Origin: NORP240 sp038134485
Lineage (GTDB): Bacteria > Pseudomonadota > Gammaproteobacteria > Pseudomonadales > Pseudohongiellaceae
Length of the DNA stretch: 64,000 bases
Assembly: GCA_038134485.1 (NCBI GenBank)
Contig: JAYPVG010000004.1
Location: 1-64,000 of the forward strand
Direction: 5' to 3'
Numbering within the stretch: position 1 is the stretch's first letter; every line of letters starts with the position of its first letter. A model generated the notes under the pieces. It had not been told where the DNA came from. It saw nothing but the letters and a program-made list of their open reading frames with translations, and did no database searches. Position numbers and translations under genes: made by a program. Positions 17,733 through 27,192 of the stretch are shown here, piece after piece.

Positions 17733-18455
17733 TTACTTCAACCGGGCCTCGTGCCTGGCCTCCATTGGCATGAGAGCTGCTTTAATTGCCGCACCCCAGA
17801 TTGAATTACCAAGGTCGTTAAGGTGAAGATTGTCCTGCACAAAAATATCGGTCATCACCTTGCCGTCTACATTCAGAAATGGTGTTGCCACGTCCACATA
17901 GAAAACCAGAGGATCCTTTTCGGCTATCTCCCGATAGCCTGCGCTCACGGCCTGTGCCTGCGGCCACATGCTCTCGCGCAGCACACTGGGCTTGACGGAC
18001 AACACGTAGATACGTGTTTCCGGCAACTCCTCATGCACTCTGGCGATAATGGTGTTCAGGTCTTTCAGAATCATTTCTCTGGTAAGCCCATAGGACGCTA
18101 CCCCGGTGTCATTGTCGCCCTCGTATATCAGTATTGCGCGGGGCTTGTAAGTCAGCGCCACGCGATCGAGATAATGCACCACGTCATGCATGATTGATCC
18201 GCCAAAACCTCTGGGGATCACGGTCAGAGGTGCCAGCGCCTCTATTGACTGATTATTCCATCGAGCAATACTGGAACTTCCGGTCAATACAATCGCGCCT
18301 TCGGGGGGCGGGTTCATTCGATCCTGCTCTTCAAACCGCTTGATGGTGTCTTCGAACCGGGTCGGGTCAGGATAATCCTGGGCGACCAGCTGGTCAGCGG
18401 CTAACAGCAGTACCAGGGGAAAAATATTCAGTGCCTTTATCATGAGTTTTGTCAT
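17733..18455 (-). CDS. SGNH/GDSL hydrolase, exported
   Basis: About 240 residues remain after choosing the ATG at 18455; the upstream extension starts at a TTG. A signal peptide (IKALNIFPLVLLLAADQLVA) precedes an SGNH fold. Block I is LTGSSSIARW (GSSS in place of GDS), block III YEGDNDTGV, and block V DNLHLND with the catalytic Asp/His. Such enzymes deacetylate or de-esterify sugars or lipids. It lies on the same strand just upstream of the ThuA-like gene, a common pairing around carbohydrate esters, so joint action on a sugar derivative is plausible (inference). Confidence 0.88.
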   Translation of the reverse strand: MTKLMIKALNIFPLVLLLAADQLVAQDYPDPTRFEDTIKRFEEQDRMNPPPEGAIVLTGSSSIARWNNQSIEALAPLTVIPRGFGGSIMHDVVHYLDRVALTYKPRAILIYEGDNDTGVASYGLTREMILKDLNTIIARVHEELPETRIYVLSVKPSVLRESMWPQAQAVSAGYREIAEKDPLVFYVDVATPFLNVDGKVMTDIFVQDNLHLNDLGNSIWGAAIKAALMPMEARHEARLK

Positions 18456-18594
18456 TGGTTTTCTCGCTTTTACAGTTTTGACTTTCGAAATATAGAAATC
18501 CCAATCTTTTTCAGGAGGAATGTAATTACTATCTACCCGCTTATCAATCAATTCCGGTTTTCAAACAAGCCCGACTTTGAGTGGCGCGCCACCG

Positions 18595-19524
18595 TCAATC
18601 AAGATGGCCGCCAAACTCGAGCCAATGGGCCAGTTCGTCCCCCAAATCATGCCTGGCAAGTTCCTGATATTTTATCGACTGCTCATCAGTCAGCACCCCT
18701 TGCCAGCGCTTGTTGGTACCCTTGTGAAAGAAATTGCCAGTGTCCCTCCAGGAATCCTGGGTGCCACCCGGCGCCATTTGATGCGCATTGGCCTTCATCG
18801 ATTCAAATGTAACGCCCTGCACCAGTGATGGCCAGACCTCCTCGTTAACCGGTATATCGAGATAGTCTGATATCCGCCGCATTTCGCCATTCAGGTCCTT
18901 CAGCAAGTCTTCAAAATGCACACAAAGGATATTCGGCAAGTGGCGAAAATCCAGCCAGCTCCTGGCATGATGCAAGTGGGACCAGAACGGATAGCCATCT
19001 CTCTCCCAGGGAAAACTCCCCCGGTCGAGCCAGTCGTCGAAGGCAGCCACGATATCATCCGGCGCCTGATGGAAAGCCGGTCCCTGGCGACCAGGCGCAT
19101 TGTTCAAATCGTCAATTCTTGACGGCAGCATATTATGCCAGTGGTTCCACATGGACATAAAAACGTCCCTGCCATCGCGACCCACGAAGATATACTTCGC
19201 TTGCTCAAAAAAGCGAATCCCGTCAAGCGGCGAGTGGGTCTTGATATAGCGTCGATTCTCCAGCCCCTCCAGCATCTGCAGCACCAGTTCAACAGGCGCA
19301 AAATTGGCATCCAGCCAGGGCGTTAGCAGATCCTGCGGTACCGGTGGATTCGGTTTCTGAAATACCAGAGCTGCACAGATTCCCTGCATCCAGGTAGTTC
19401 CTGCCTTATAGGAGGTGGTGATAATGATGTCATCGTCCCGGGGTACAAACTTGTCCCATTTCGAGGAATCAAAGATTGCATTTTGATAATGGTGAAGCTG
19501 CTCAGGCCGACTTTTATTCGTCAT
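18595..19524 (-). CDS. Sulfotransferase
   Basis: This sulfotransferase family protein, about 309 residues, transfers sulfate from PAPS to a hydroxyl or amine. The 5'-phosphosulfate loop is IITTSYKAGTTWMQ (TYPKSGTTW consensus) and the 3'-phosphate region is KYIFVGRDGRDVFMSMWNH. The remainder resembles small-molecule sulfotransferases, with a C-terminal LGDELAHWLEFGG tail. I start at the ATG at 19524. A TTG at 19551 overlaps the stop of the DUF2237 gene and would couple translation; it is the alternative. Acceptor unknown. Confidence 0.88.
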   Translation of the reverse strand: MTNKSRPEQLHHYQNAIFDSSKWDKFVPRDDDIIITTSYKAGTTWMQGICAALVFQKPNPPVPQDLLTPWLDANFAPVELVLQMLEGLENRRYIKTHSPLDGIRFFEQAKYIFVGRDGRDVFMSMWNHWHNMLPSRIDDLNNAPGRQGPAFHQAPDDIVAAFDDWLDRGSFPWERDGYPFWSHLHHARSWLDFRHLPNILCVHFEDLLKDLNGEMRRISDYLDIPVNEEVWPSLVQGVTFESMKANAHQMAPGGTQDSWRDTGNFFHKGTNKRWQGVLTDEQSIKYQELARHDLGDELAHWLEFGGHLD

Positions 19525-19547
19525 TGGATCGGTGAAAACCTCAGAGC

Positions 19548-19919
19548 TCAATTCAAATCCGCGGCAAATTCCTTGAGCTTCTCAAGCGGAACAATCTCGA
19601 GAGCTCTCTTGTGGGTCCGCATCAGGAACACCTTGGGCGCCATTCTGTGCTCATAGGCCTCCAGCCAGCGAGCCGCGCACAGGCACCAGGTATCTCCCGG
19701 ATTGAGACCGGGAAATCCAAATTGAGGTGCGGGCGTGGACAAATCGTTGCCACGAAACCTGGAGAACTCAAGAAATTCGCGAGTAAGCTTCACACACACT
19801 GTGTGCGAACCCGCATCATCGTCGCTAGTGTTGCAGCAGCTATCTCGAAAAAAACCGGTAAGCGGATCGGTACCGCAAGGCTCAAGAGGCTCATCAAATA
19901 CATTCAGAGATTCGTCCAT
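19548..19919 (-). CDS. DUF2237 family protein
   Basis: This 123-residue protein of the DUF2237 family (PF09996) has conserved blocks NVFDEPLEPCGTDPLTGFFR, SHTVCVKLTREFLEFS and GDTWCLCAARWLEA. Length matches the family (about 120). Cysteines at about 15, 28, 29 and 78-80 are typical. No biochemical role is established. It lies directly upstream of the sulfotransferase on the same strand, possibly overlapping its TTG start, so joint transcription is likely. Confidence 0.88.
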   Translation of the reverse strand: MDESLNVFDEPLEPCGTDPLTGFFRDSCCNTSDDDAGSHTVCVKLTREFLEFSRFRGNDLSTPAPQFGFPGLNPGDTWCLCAARWLEAYEHRMAPKVFLMRTHKRALEIVPLEKLKEFAADLN

Positions 19920-20004
19920 TCGACCCTTTGTACACTACTTGAGCCCGATGTTAAATAGCTGGGCGAGGCCGCCGGAACCCCTATCGGTGAACCGGCTGAA
20001 TCTT

Positions 20005-20655
20005 TCAGCCACTCAATTGGCTGATAGCCAGTTCCCGGCGTAATTCATCGAGAAAATGCAGGAGCAACTGCTGGCGACGCTGGGCTTCGACCCTGGCACT
20101 CTCGGTGTGAAGCCCATCCGCCAATTGCAACAGTTTCTGATAGAAATGATCCAGCACAAACTCACGATCAGCCGGCTGTCGTTGATCGCAAAATGGATCT
20201 TCCTCGCTGTAAAGCGGTTTGTGCAGGGCTCCCCCCACGAGCATGCAACGGGCGATGCCTATCGCACCCAGCGCATCCAGTCTATCGGCATCCTGTACCA
20301 CGCAGGCCTCGAGGGTTTCGGGGCTAATATTGGCGCTGTAACTGTGGGCCTGAATCGCATGATACACCGCATCGAGATGCTTATTAGGATAGCGGATGGA
20401 CCTCAAAAACCTGACAGCCTCGTCAGCAGCCAGGGTAGAGGCTCTACGTTTATCAGGAGAATCTTTCGGCAGAGTGACACAATCATGCAACCAGGCCGCT
20501 GGCAGGACCACCATCAAATCTGCGTTTTCGCTTTCAGCCAGCGCTTTTGCGAGGCTTACTACCCGGCGCAAGTGCAGAACGTCATGGGCCGGATCGGAGC
20601 TGACCCGGGTAGCCATAAAGTCGGATATTACGCTTTCGAATTCCAGCTCAGTCAT
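20005..20655 (-). CDS. HD-domain metal-dependent phosphohydrolase (YedJ-like)
   Basis: This 216-residue protein has the HD metal-binding set: HDVLHLRRVV (first His), AAWLHDCV (HD), HAIQAHSYS and VVQDADRLDALGAIGIAR (late Asp). Length and order match the E. coli YedJ group (231 residues), which is proposed to hydrolyse nucleotides; activity here is unproven. The ATG at 20655 has AAGGA six bases upstream; a GTG one codon earlier is the alternative. It sits 35 bases downstream of the zinc peptidase on the same strand. Confidence 0.88.
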   Translation of the reverse strand: MTELEFESVISDFMATRVSSDPAHDVLHLRRVVSLAKALAESENADLMVVLPAAWLHDCVTLPKDSPDKRRASTLAADEAVRFLRSIRYPNKHLDAVYHAIQAHSYSANISPETLEACVVQDADRLDALGAIGIARCMLVGGALHKPLYSEEDPFCDQRQPADREFVLDHFYQKLLQLADGLHTESARVEAQRRQQLLLHFLDELRRELAISQLSG

Positions 20656-20690
20656 CACTGTTCCTTCGTAATGGCTTTGTTTCTGTCCAC

Positions 20691-21377
20691 TCAGCGCCGC
20701 AGTATCAGCATCCAGCGGGCTATGTTTAATACATTCGCGAGAGCACCGGCAAAATAGGTCATTGCCGCGGCGAGCAGAACTTTTCTAACCTTGGGTAAAT
20801 CCTGCCTGTCCACGTAATTCCCCTGGCTAAGTATCGGCAGCGCCTTGTTAAAACTGGCGTCCCATTCCTCTGGCAATACGATCAGGTAAGTGAGCGCGCC
20901 AGCGAGTTGTAACAGCAGACTCACGCTGATAATTGCACCGATCGCAAAGGGTGATCGCAGTATCAGGCCTGCAACCGGAAGACACCACATGATGGCAATA
21001 CCCGCCCGGTTCAACGTGTTGGCTTGAGGGATGTAACGCTTGCGTAACTCGAAGATTTTTTCCTGCCGGTGAAACTGAATGGCATGGCCAACCTCGTGAG
21101 CCGCCACAGCTACAGCGGTGAGAGACTTGCCGTTAAAATTATCAGGACTCAGTCGGACCATTCTGGCATCGGGGTCGAAATGATCTCGCAACGGGAGAGT
21201 TTCTTCCACGCCGATACCCTCCAATTTAAAGCGGTCAATCAGGTGTCGTGCCAGTTCCCCGCCGGTGCCGGGCAGTCCGGTGATTTCACCGCCATAACGA
21301 GACATCACCTGGCGCACCCAGAGTGAGGGCACGTAGATCAGGATTGCCAGCAGAGCTCCCAAAATCAATAGAGGCAT
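20691..21377 (-). CDS. Membrane zinc metallopeptidase (YugP-like, Zn_peptidase_2)
   Basis: This 228-residue membrane protein has a zincin motif in VAVAAHEVGHAIQFHRQEK (HEVGH). A helix precedes it (LLILGALLAILIYVPSLWVRQV), and two or three further transmembrane segments follow from about 125 to 215. The RYGGEITGLPGTGGELARHL and FDPDARMVRLSPDNFNGKSL blocks match the YugP family (PF04298). The substrate is unknown. The ATG at 21377 has AAGG upstream; a GTG at 21398 is the alternative. It could cotranscribe with the HD gene. Confidence 0.88.
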   Translation of the reverse strand: MPLLILGALLAILIYVPSLWVRQVMSRYGGEITGLPGTGGELARHLIDRFKLEGIGVEETLPLRDHFDPDARMVRLSPDNFNGKSLTAVAVAAHEVGHAIQFHRQEKIFELRKRYIPQANTLNRAGIAIMWCLPVAGLILRSPFAIGAIISVSLLLQLAGALTYLIVLPEEWDASFNKALPILSQGNYVDRQDLPKVRKVLLAAAMTYFAGALANVLNIARWMLILRR

Positions 21378-21515
21378 GGAGCAGCCTTCGTCAGTCACGT
21401 CAAAATAGCAGAATTGTACCTTGGGTAATTATTTTACGTAGCAGGTCATCCCGGTAGTTCAGCGTGCCAGATTTTCATAATGGCCGCTGCAGCCGGATTC
21501 TTGTTTATCTGTCTC

Positions 21516-21536
21516 GCGAATCAGAGGTCGATTCGC
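21516..21536 (-). terminator. Inverted repeat at the 3' end of the beta-oxidation operon
   Basis: Perfect 7-base arms, GCGAATC (21516-21522) and GATTCGC (21530-21536), have a 7-base loop. The repeat lies 23 bases past the stop of the last gene on the minus strand. No T-run follows, so it is a weak Rho-independent candidate or an mRNA 3' hairpin. Confidence 0.35.
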
Positions 21537-21558
21537 AAGATCGGGATCGATGAAAAAA

Positions 21559-22698
21559 TCAGAAGTTTTTGCAACTCGCATAGCGATCGCGATGGTAAAC
21601 CTGATCACCGAGTAAATGCTGCGCTACTCGGGCACGTTTCAGAAAAAAGCCAATGTCGAATTCATCGGTCATACCTATACCGCCATGCATCTGCACTCCT
21701 TCATTACTGACGGTGAAAAACACCTCCGAACACTTTGCTTTTGCCAGACTGGCGAGCATTGGAACCTCGGTAGACTCGCTGTCCAGTGCATTCAACGCCG
21801 CCACAACCGCAGATTTGCATAATTCAATTTCGCAGTACATTTCCGCCGCCCGGTGCTGCAGTGCTTGAAATGCGCCGATAGGAACACCGAATTGCTCTCT
21901 TTGTCTCAGGTACTCGATTATTCGCTCGAATACTTCCTGCATGCTGCCGAGCATTTCTGCGGCCAGGCCAATTCGACCCGTGTCGAGCACACGTTCCAGC
22001 AAGACATAGCCGTGATCGCGGTCTCCTAGCAGGCTCTCGGCACCGACTCGCACGTTTTCCAATATGACGGTGGCCGAATTGCGGCCGTCAACCATATGAG
22101 TGCGCTCCACGGAAATCCCGTCGGCGCGCGCATCGACCACAAACAGACTGATTCCATTTTCCTCGGACACATTCCCCGAAGTACGGGCGCTGACTATCAG
22201 CCAGTCGGCAATGTGTCCATCCAGTACCATGACCTTCCTGCCGCTTAACAGGTAACTGTCGCCGTCGACGGTCGCCATAGTCCGCACATCGACAGGATCG
22301 TGGTGCGGTTTCTCGTCAACAGCCATGGCCAACACGCTTTCGCCAGCGACCACGGCCGGAAGATGCGCCTGTTTCTGTTGCTCACTACCTCCCAGATTGA
22401 TCGCTGTAACTGACAACAATACAGTGGAAATCAGAGGCGAGTTCAACAGGCTGCGACCACTCGCCTCCAGCACAATTCCCAGGCCGCCGAAGCCAAAATC
22501 AAATCCACCGTAGGCCTCGGGCACGGTCATCCCGGTCCATCCAAGGTCAACAATCTGGCGCCAGATATCTGCATCGAAGCCAAGCTCGTCGCCTGAATCG
22601 CGCAGACGCCGCAAGACACTCAGGGGCACATTTTCCCGACAGAAGCTCAGGGCAGACTCCTTCAGCATGCGTTGATCTTCGTTAAGTATCAAGGACAT
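21559..22698 (-). CDS. Acyl-CoA dehydrogenase, non-catalytic-type subunit (379 residues)
   Basis: An acyl-CoA dehydrogenase family protein: N-terminal helical domain (NEDQRMLKESALSFCREN), middle beta domain (LAMAVDEKPHHDPVDVRTMA, SYLLSGRKVMVLDG) and the C-terminal FAD domain (LDTGRIGLAAEMLGSMQ, VQMHGGIGMT). The usual catalytic Glu segment, EGTxxIQ, is absent: the tail reads RVAQHLLGDQVYHRDR. Such subunits form heterotetramers with a catalytic partner in steroid and side-chain degradation (ChsE-type). The partner at 22709 is ten bases upstream. AGGAG and a seven-base spacer support the ATG at 22698. The substrate is unknown, possibly branched or cyclic acyl-CoA. Confidence 0.88.
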   Translation of the reverse strand: MSLILNEDQRMLKESALSFCRENVPLSVLRRLRDSGDELGFDADIWRQIVDLGWTGMTVPEAYGGFDFGFGGLGIVLEASGRSLLNSPLISTVLLSVTAINLGGSEQQKQAHLPAVVAGESVLAMAVDEKPHHDPVDVRTMATVDGDSYLLSGRKVMVLDGHIADWLIVSARTSGNVSEENGISLFVVDARADGISVERTHMVDGRNSATVILENVRVGAESLLGDRDHGYVLLERVLDTGRIGLAAEMLGSMQEVFERIIEYLRQREQFGVPIGAFQALQHRAAEMYCEIELCKSAVVAALNALDSESTEVPMLASLAKAKCSEVFFTVSNEGVQMHGGIGMTDEFDIGFFLKRARVAQHLLGDQVYHRDRYASCKNF

Positions 22699-22708
22699 GG
22701 CGGTACTC

Positions 22709-23929
22709 CTATTTCCTGCCCAGACTTAACAAGTCAGGCAAGCCCAGAACGCGCTTGGCGATGACATTGAGCTGCACCTCGGCGGTGCCTCCCTCGATGG
22801 AGTTGGCCTTGGACCGCAGCCATTCGCGGGTTATTGCCAGTTCACCACTGTCAAATTCGTCCCCAGCCCATCCCAGAGCCCTGTTACCCATGGCCGAGAG
22901 CATCAACTCATAGCGGCGCTTGTTGAGTTCGCAACCGTAATATTTGAGCATCGACGAGGTGGCATTGGGCCCCTCACTCTGCTTTGACTCCTCGGTAGAA
23001 CGTCGCGATGTCAGTGCGAAAGCATCGGTATCAATCATGAAGCTGGCAATCTGATCCCGCAGCACCGGATCCGAGATACGGTCGGTGTCGCCGCGGTAAT
23101 GTTTCGCCGCCTGATCAAGAGTCATATTGTTTGCACCGCGATCGATATTTCCTCCGGCAAGGCCAAAGCTGGAGATCATGGTGCGCTCGTGCTGCAAGAG
23201 ACGCTTGGCAATTGTCCAGCCGTCGTTGAGCCGACCGACCAGGTTTCTCGCTGGCACCTGGACATCATCGAAGAACGTTTCGCAGAAAGGAGAAGCACCG
23301 CTGATCAGCTGAATCGGTTTGGTGCTGATCCCTTTGCTGGCCATATCAAACAGAATGAAACTGATACCCGAATGCTTGGGAACCTCACTGTCAGTTCTCA
23401 CCAGGCAAAATATCCAGTCAGAGAGGTTTGCATAGCTGGTCCAGACCTTGGATCCGTTAATGGTGTAGTTATCACCATCCAGCACTGCTTTTGTCTGCAG
23501 GCTTGCAAGATCGGAGCCCGCTCCGGGCTCGGAATAACCCTGACACCAGCGAATCTCTCCACGCACGATTTTTGGAATATGTTCCATTTTCTGTTCATGC
23601 GTGCCGTATTCCAGCAGCACAGGCCCCAGCATACTGATTCCAAAGCTGCTCAACGCGGGACGGGCACTTATGCGCCTGAGCTCATCGGCCAGAATCAGAC
23701 TCTCTTCGTTACTGAGCCCGCCACCACCGTACTCGGTGGGCCAGGTTGGGCAGGTCCAGCCTTTCTCTCCCATGCGTTCCAACCAGAGCCTGCTGTCAGG
23801 GTTTTTAAAGGTGGCATTGCGTCCACCCCAGACGATTTCGTCAGTAACCATTGGGGTACGCATCGACGGCGGGCAATTTTCCTCCAGCCAGGCGCGTGCA
23901 TCGGCTCTGAATGCTTCCAGATTACTCAC
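22709..23929 (-). CDS. Acyl-CoA dehydrogenase, catalytic-type subunit (406 residues)
   Basis: An acyl-CoA dehydrogenase with an N-terminal domain beginning VSNLEAFRADARAWLEENCP. CQGYSEPGAGSDLASLQTKA and NGSKVWTSYANLSDWIFCL mark the substrate/FAD region. It ends SIEGGTAEVQLNVIAKRVLG, which resembles the EGGTxExQ segment of catalytic subunits. I choose the GTG at 23929 because GAGGA is properly spaced; a start 14 codons further upstream lacks support. It pairs with the unlike subunit at 21559, ten bases apart. The pair is the fourth and fifth gene of the operon starting with the thiolase. Confidence 0.88.
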   Translation of the reverse strand: MSNLEAFRADARAWLEENCPPSMRTPMVTDEIVWGGRNATFKNPDSRLWLERMGEKGWTCPTWPTEYGGGGLSNEESLILADELRRISARPALSSFGISMLGPVLLEYGTHEQKMEHIPKIVRGEIRWCQGYSEPGAGSDLASLQTKAVLDGDNYTINGSKVWTSYANLSDWIFCLVRTDSEVPKHSGISFILFDMASKGISTKPIQLISGASPFCETFFDDVQVPARNLVGRLNDGWTIAKRLLQHERTMISSFGLAGGNIDRGANNMTLDQAAKHYRGDTDRISDPVLRDQIASFMIDTDAFALTSRRSTEESKQSEGPNATSSMLKYYGCELNKRRYELMLSAMGNRALGWAGDEFDSGELAITREWLRSKANSIEGGTAEVQLNVIAKRVLGLPDLLSLGRK

Positions 23930-23967
23930 TATTGGATTCCTCGTTTGTTGCCTGGTATGACGGTCGA

Positions 23968-25008
23968 TCAATTATTCATCAGCACCTGCCGACCCCTGAC
24001 TTTACCCGCTTTGAGATCGGACAGTGCATCCGTTGCCTCGGACAACGGGCGCTCGTGGATCTCGATCGGGGCGATCTTGCCCTCGCGCACCAGTGCCATT
24101 AATTCTCCCATTTCGTGCAGAGTACCGACGTAGCTACCTTGAATAATGCGCGCATTCATGGGGATGAAGGGAATCGGCATAGTCAGTGAGCCGCCGTAAA
24201 GGCCCACGATAATCAGCTTGCCGCCCTTTCGAAGACAACCAAGGCCGTAAGCAACGCTTGCTTCCGCACCGACAAAATCGATCGCCGCATAGGCCCCGCC
24301 GGTAACTTTGCGGAGGTCTCTGGCGGTCTGGGGATCGGCAGAATTATAGGTTGCCTCGACGCCCAATTGGCGAGCGGCCTCAAGTTTGCTCTCATCAATA
24401 TCCACCACAATGGGATTAATTCCAAATACAGAGATAGCAATCTGAATAGCCATCATCCCGACGCCACCAGCGCCAATGATTACCACCCTGTCCAGGGAAC
24501 CCAGTTCACCCACTTTATTGAGAGCGCCGTAGGCAGTGAGTCCGCTACAGGCGTAGGTGGCTGCCAGAGAATCGGGCACATCACCTTTATCGAACAGATA
24601 GCGAGTGTGGGGCACCAGCACGTGATCGGCAAAACCTCCCGGCCTGACAATTCCCAAAGCCCGCCCTGGCGTACAAAGCTGTTCTTCTCCACGCTGACAG
24701 GCGGCACATTCGCCGCAGCCTATCCATGGGAAGACAACCCGGCGATCACCGATCGTGACCCCCTTTGCATTCGGACCTACCGCCACCACCTCACCAAAGA
24801 TTTCGTGGCCCAGGATCTGACCCTGCTGCGCGACATCCAGTTGTTTACCGTTGCCCAACTCGAAGGCGCCATCATGCAGGTGGATGTCCGAATGACAAAC
24901 TCCGCAGGCCACCATTTTCAGAAGCACCTGCGTGTCAGTTGGCTCCGGAGTAGGCCGCTCAACGCGTGCCAACGGTGCGCCCGGGTCGGTGGTTTCGTAA
25001 GAAATCAT
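23968..25008 (-). CDS. Zinc-dependent alcohol dehydrogenase (MDR family)
   Basis: This 346-residue medium-chain dehydrogenase has catalytic zinc ligands in CGVCHSDIHLHDGAFELG and GHEIFGEVVAVG, a structural zinc set in CGECAACQRGEEQLC, and the Rossmann motif VVIIGAGGVGMMAIQIA followed by VVDIDESKLEAARQLG, which points to NAD. It lies between the fused beta-oxidation gene and the acyl-CoA dehydrogenase pair, 18 bases from the former, so it may act on an alcohol derived from the same substrate. The ATG at 25008 has GGAGAG six bases upstream. Substrate unknown. Confidence 0.9.
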   Translation of the reverse strand: MISYETTDPGAPLARVERPTPEPTDTQVLLKMVACGVCHSDIHLHDGAFELGNGKQLDVAQQGQILGHEIFGEVVAVGPNAKGVTIGDRRVVFPWIGCGECAACQRGEEQLCTPGRALGIVRPGGFADHVLVPHTRYLFDKGDVPDSLAATYACSGLTAYGALNKVGELGSLDRVVIIGAGGVGMMAIQIAISVFGINPIVVDIDESKLEAARQLGVEATYNSADPQTARDLRKVTGGAYAAIDFVGAEASVAYGLGCLRKGGKLIIVGLYGGSLTMPIPFIPMNARIIQGSYVGTLHEMGELMALVREGKIAPIEIHERPLSEATDALSDLKAGKVRGRQVLMNN

Positions 25009-25026
25009 GCGCGTCTCTCCAAACCC

Positions 25027-27132
25027 TTAATTATTTTCCCGTGACCACTCCGCAAACGTCTTGCCTTCACCGGCCAGTTTTTCCAGCAACGGCGCCGGCT
25101 TCCAGTATTGCTCACCGTAGCGATCGCGGAATTCGCAGATCCTGTCATAGATGTTTTTAAGACCAATCTGATCGGCCCAGAACATCGGTCCTCCCTTGGC
25201 AACCGGGAAGGCGTACCCAAAAACGTACACCACATCGATATCGCTGGGTCGCTGGGCGATGCCTTCTTCAAGGATCAGGGCGCCCTCGTTAATTAGCGGG
25301 TAGAAACAACGCTGCAGGATCTCTTCATCGCTGAATTCCTGCTGTTCAATAGCAAGCTCAATCGCCTTGTCCCGAATCAGAGATTCTACTTCCGGATCTG
25401 AGGTTCGAGCGCGAGTTTCCGGATCGTACTTGTAAAAACCGGCGCCGGATTTCTGTCCAAGCCTTCCCATTTCGACCAGGGTGTCGGCAACGATATAGCC
25501 CTTTTGGTCTGCTGGCAGATCATTGCGGGCCTTTCTGGCCTTGTAGCCAACGTCGAGACCAGCCAGGTCGCTCATCGCGATAACGCCCATTGCCATACCA
25601 AAGTTTTCCAGTGCACTGTCAACCTGGGCGGGGGTGCAGCCATCCATTAACAGCATCTGCGCTTCCCGACCATAACCAGACAACATGCGGTTGCCGATAA
25701 ACCCGTAGCAGACCTTGGACAATACGCAGACCTTGTCGATCTTCTTGCCCAGCTTCATGACGGTCGCCAACACGTCCTTGGATGTTTTTTCACCGCGCAC
25801 TACTTCCAGCAATTTCATTACATTGGCCGGACTGAAAAAGTGCATGCCGCACACGTCCTCAGGTCGTCCGGTGGCAGTGGCGATGTCATCGACATCCTGG
25901 TAAGAGGTGTTTGAAGCCAGGATGCAGCCAGGCTTACAGACCGCGTCGAGCTTGGCAAATACTTCTTTCTTGATATCCGGGTTTTCGAACACAGCCTCGA
26001 TCACCAGATCCACGTCGCCGAGGTCTTCATAGCGCATCGTGCCAGTGATCAATCCAAGACGGTCTTCCACCTGAGATTCCGTCATCTTGCCCTTCTTTAC
26101 CGTAATGCTGTAGTTCTTCCTGATAATGCCCAGACCGCGCTGCAATGCCTCGTCATTGATCTCAAGCAAGGTAACCGGGATTCCCACATTCGCGAAGCAC
26201 ATGGCGATGCCGCCACCCATGGTCCCGCCACCGATAATAGCCACCTTTTTGATATCCCGAACCGGAGTATCTGCGGGAACATCGAGAATCTTTGCCGCTT
26301 CCCGTTCGGCGAAGAAAATGTGCCGCATGGCCGCTGATTCGGTGGACTGAACCAGTTCACTGAACAGTTCTCGTTCTCGCGCCAGTCCCTTGTCCATGGG
26401 CATCAGCACGGCAGCTTCAACACAGGAAACGATCCTGTCAGGTGCGATCTGGCCCCGTGCTTTGCGAGCCAGCCCCTTGCGGTAGTTTTCAAAGAATCCC
26501 GGTTCGATTGATGAAGGATCGATGTTAATGTCCCTGACCCGCTTGAGCGGCGCTCCCGAATCAATCAGATCTCTGATGTAGGAAAGGGCTCCGGATTTAA
26601 GGTCGCCATCTTCGATTATTTCATCGACCAGGCCCATTTGGCTCGCCAGAGGCGCGGGTACGGGATTACCGCTGGTCATAATGTCCAGTGCCGCCTTCAC
26701 GCCAGCGATGCGGGGCACTCGCTGTGTCCCGCCCGCGCCGGGCAATAGCCCCAGCTTCACTTCGGGCAGGCCGACCTTGGCGGAAGGCAATGCGCAGCGG
26801 TAGTGACAGGCCAATGCCGTTTCAAAACCACCTCCCAGCGCCGTGCCGTGAATAGCAGCCACAACCAGTTTCTTCGAATTTTCAATGGTGGAAAGTACTT
26901 CCGGTAACCACGGTGATTGGGGTGGCTTACCGAACTCGGTAATGTCCGCGCCGGCTATGAATGTGCGGCCTTCACAAATCAGCATGATGGCATCGCTTTC
27001 ATCGCCCTGAGCCTGTAGCAAGGCATTTTGAATGCCTTCCCTGACGGCGTGGGACAGAGCGTTTACCGGTGGACTGTTAACCGTAATTACACCGATGTTT
27101 TCGAACAATTCGTAGCTGACTACATTTGACAT
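25027..27132 (-). CDS. Fused enoyl-CoA hydratase / 3-hydroxyacyl-CoA dehydrogenase (FadB/FadJ-like)
   Basis: This 701-residue bifunctional enzyme catalyses hydration of enoyl-CoA and NAD-dependent oxidation of the 3-hydroxyacyl-CoA. The hydratase domain (about 1-190) has the oxyanion segment HGTALGGGFETALACH and LPEVKLGLLPGAGGTQR, each with a catalytic-type glutamate. The dehydrogenase domain (about 295-700) starts KKVAIIGGGTMGGGIAMCFA and has the catalytic histidine in MHFFSPANVMKLLEVV. The length is typical for single-polypeptide FadB/FadJ-like enzymes. It follows the thiolase by 60 bases and leads the dehydrogenases, so the operon covers the whole beta-oxidation cycle. Confidence 0.92.
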   Translation of the reverse strand: MSNVVSYELFENIGVITVNSPPVNALSHAVREGIQNALLQAQGDESDAIMLICEGRTFIAGADITEFGKPPQSPWLPEVLSTIENSKKLVVAAIHGTALGGGFETALACHYRCALPSAKVGLPEVKLGLLPGAGGTQRVPRIAGVKAALDIMTSGNPVPAPLASQMGLVDEIIEDGDLKSGALSYIRDLIDSGAPLKRVRDINIDPSSIEPGFFENYRKGLARKARGQIAPDRIVSCVEAAVLMPMDKGLARERELFSELVQSTESAAMRHIFFAEREAAKILDVPADTPVRDIKKVAIIGGGTMGGGIAMCFANVGIPVTLLEINDEALQRGLGIIRKNYSITVKKGKMTESQVEDRLGLITGTMRYEDLGDVDLVIEAVFENPDIKKEVFAKLDAVCKPGCILASNTSYQDVDDIATATGRPEDVCGMHFFSPANVMKLLEVVRGEKTSKDVLATVMKLGKKIDKVCVLSKVCYGFIGNRMLSGYGREAQMLLMDGCTPAQVDSALENFGMAMGVIAMSDLAGLDVGYKARKARNDLPADQKGYIVADTLVEMGRLGQKSGAGFYKYDPETRARTSDPEVESLIRDKAIELAIEQQEFSDEEILQRCFYPLINEGALILEEGIAQRPSDIDVVYVFGYAFPVAKGGPMFWADQIGLKNIYDRICEFRDRYGEQYWKPAPLLEKLAGEGKTFAEWSRENN

Positions 27133-27192
27133 TGGAATTTCCTTTCATCTCGCAGAATCATTTTTTGATTACCGACAATCCTGCCGGCAGGT

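Noticed and set aside
23099..24133. Long plus-strand open frame of 344 codons opposite the catalytic acyl-CoA dehydrogenase
   Set aside because: It is antisense to a gene with clear family motifs and its translation has no recognisable domain; a shadow of biased codon use.
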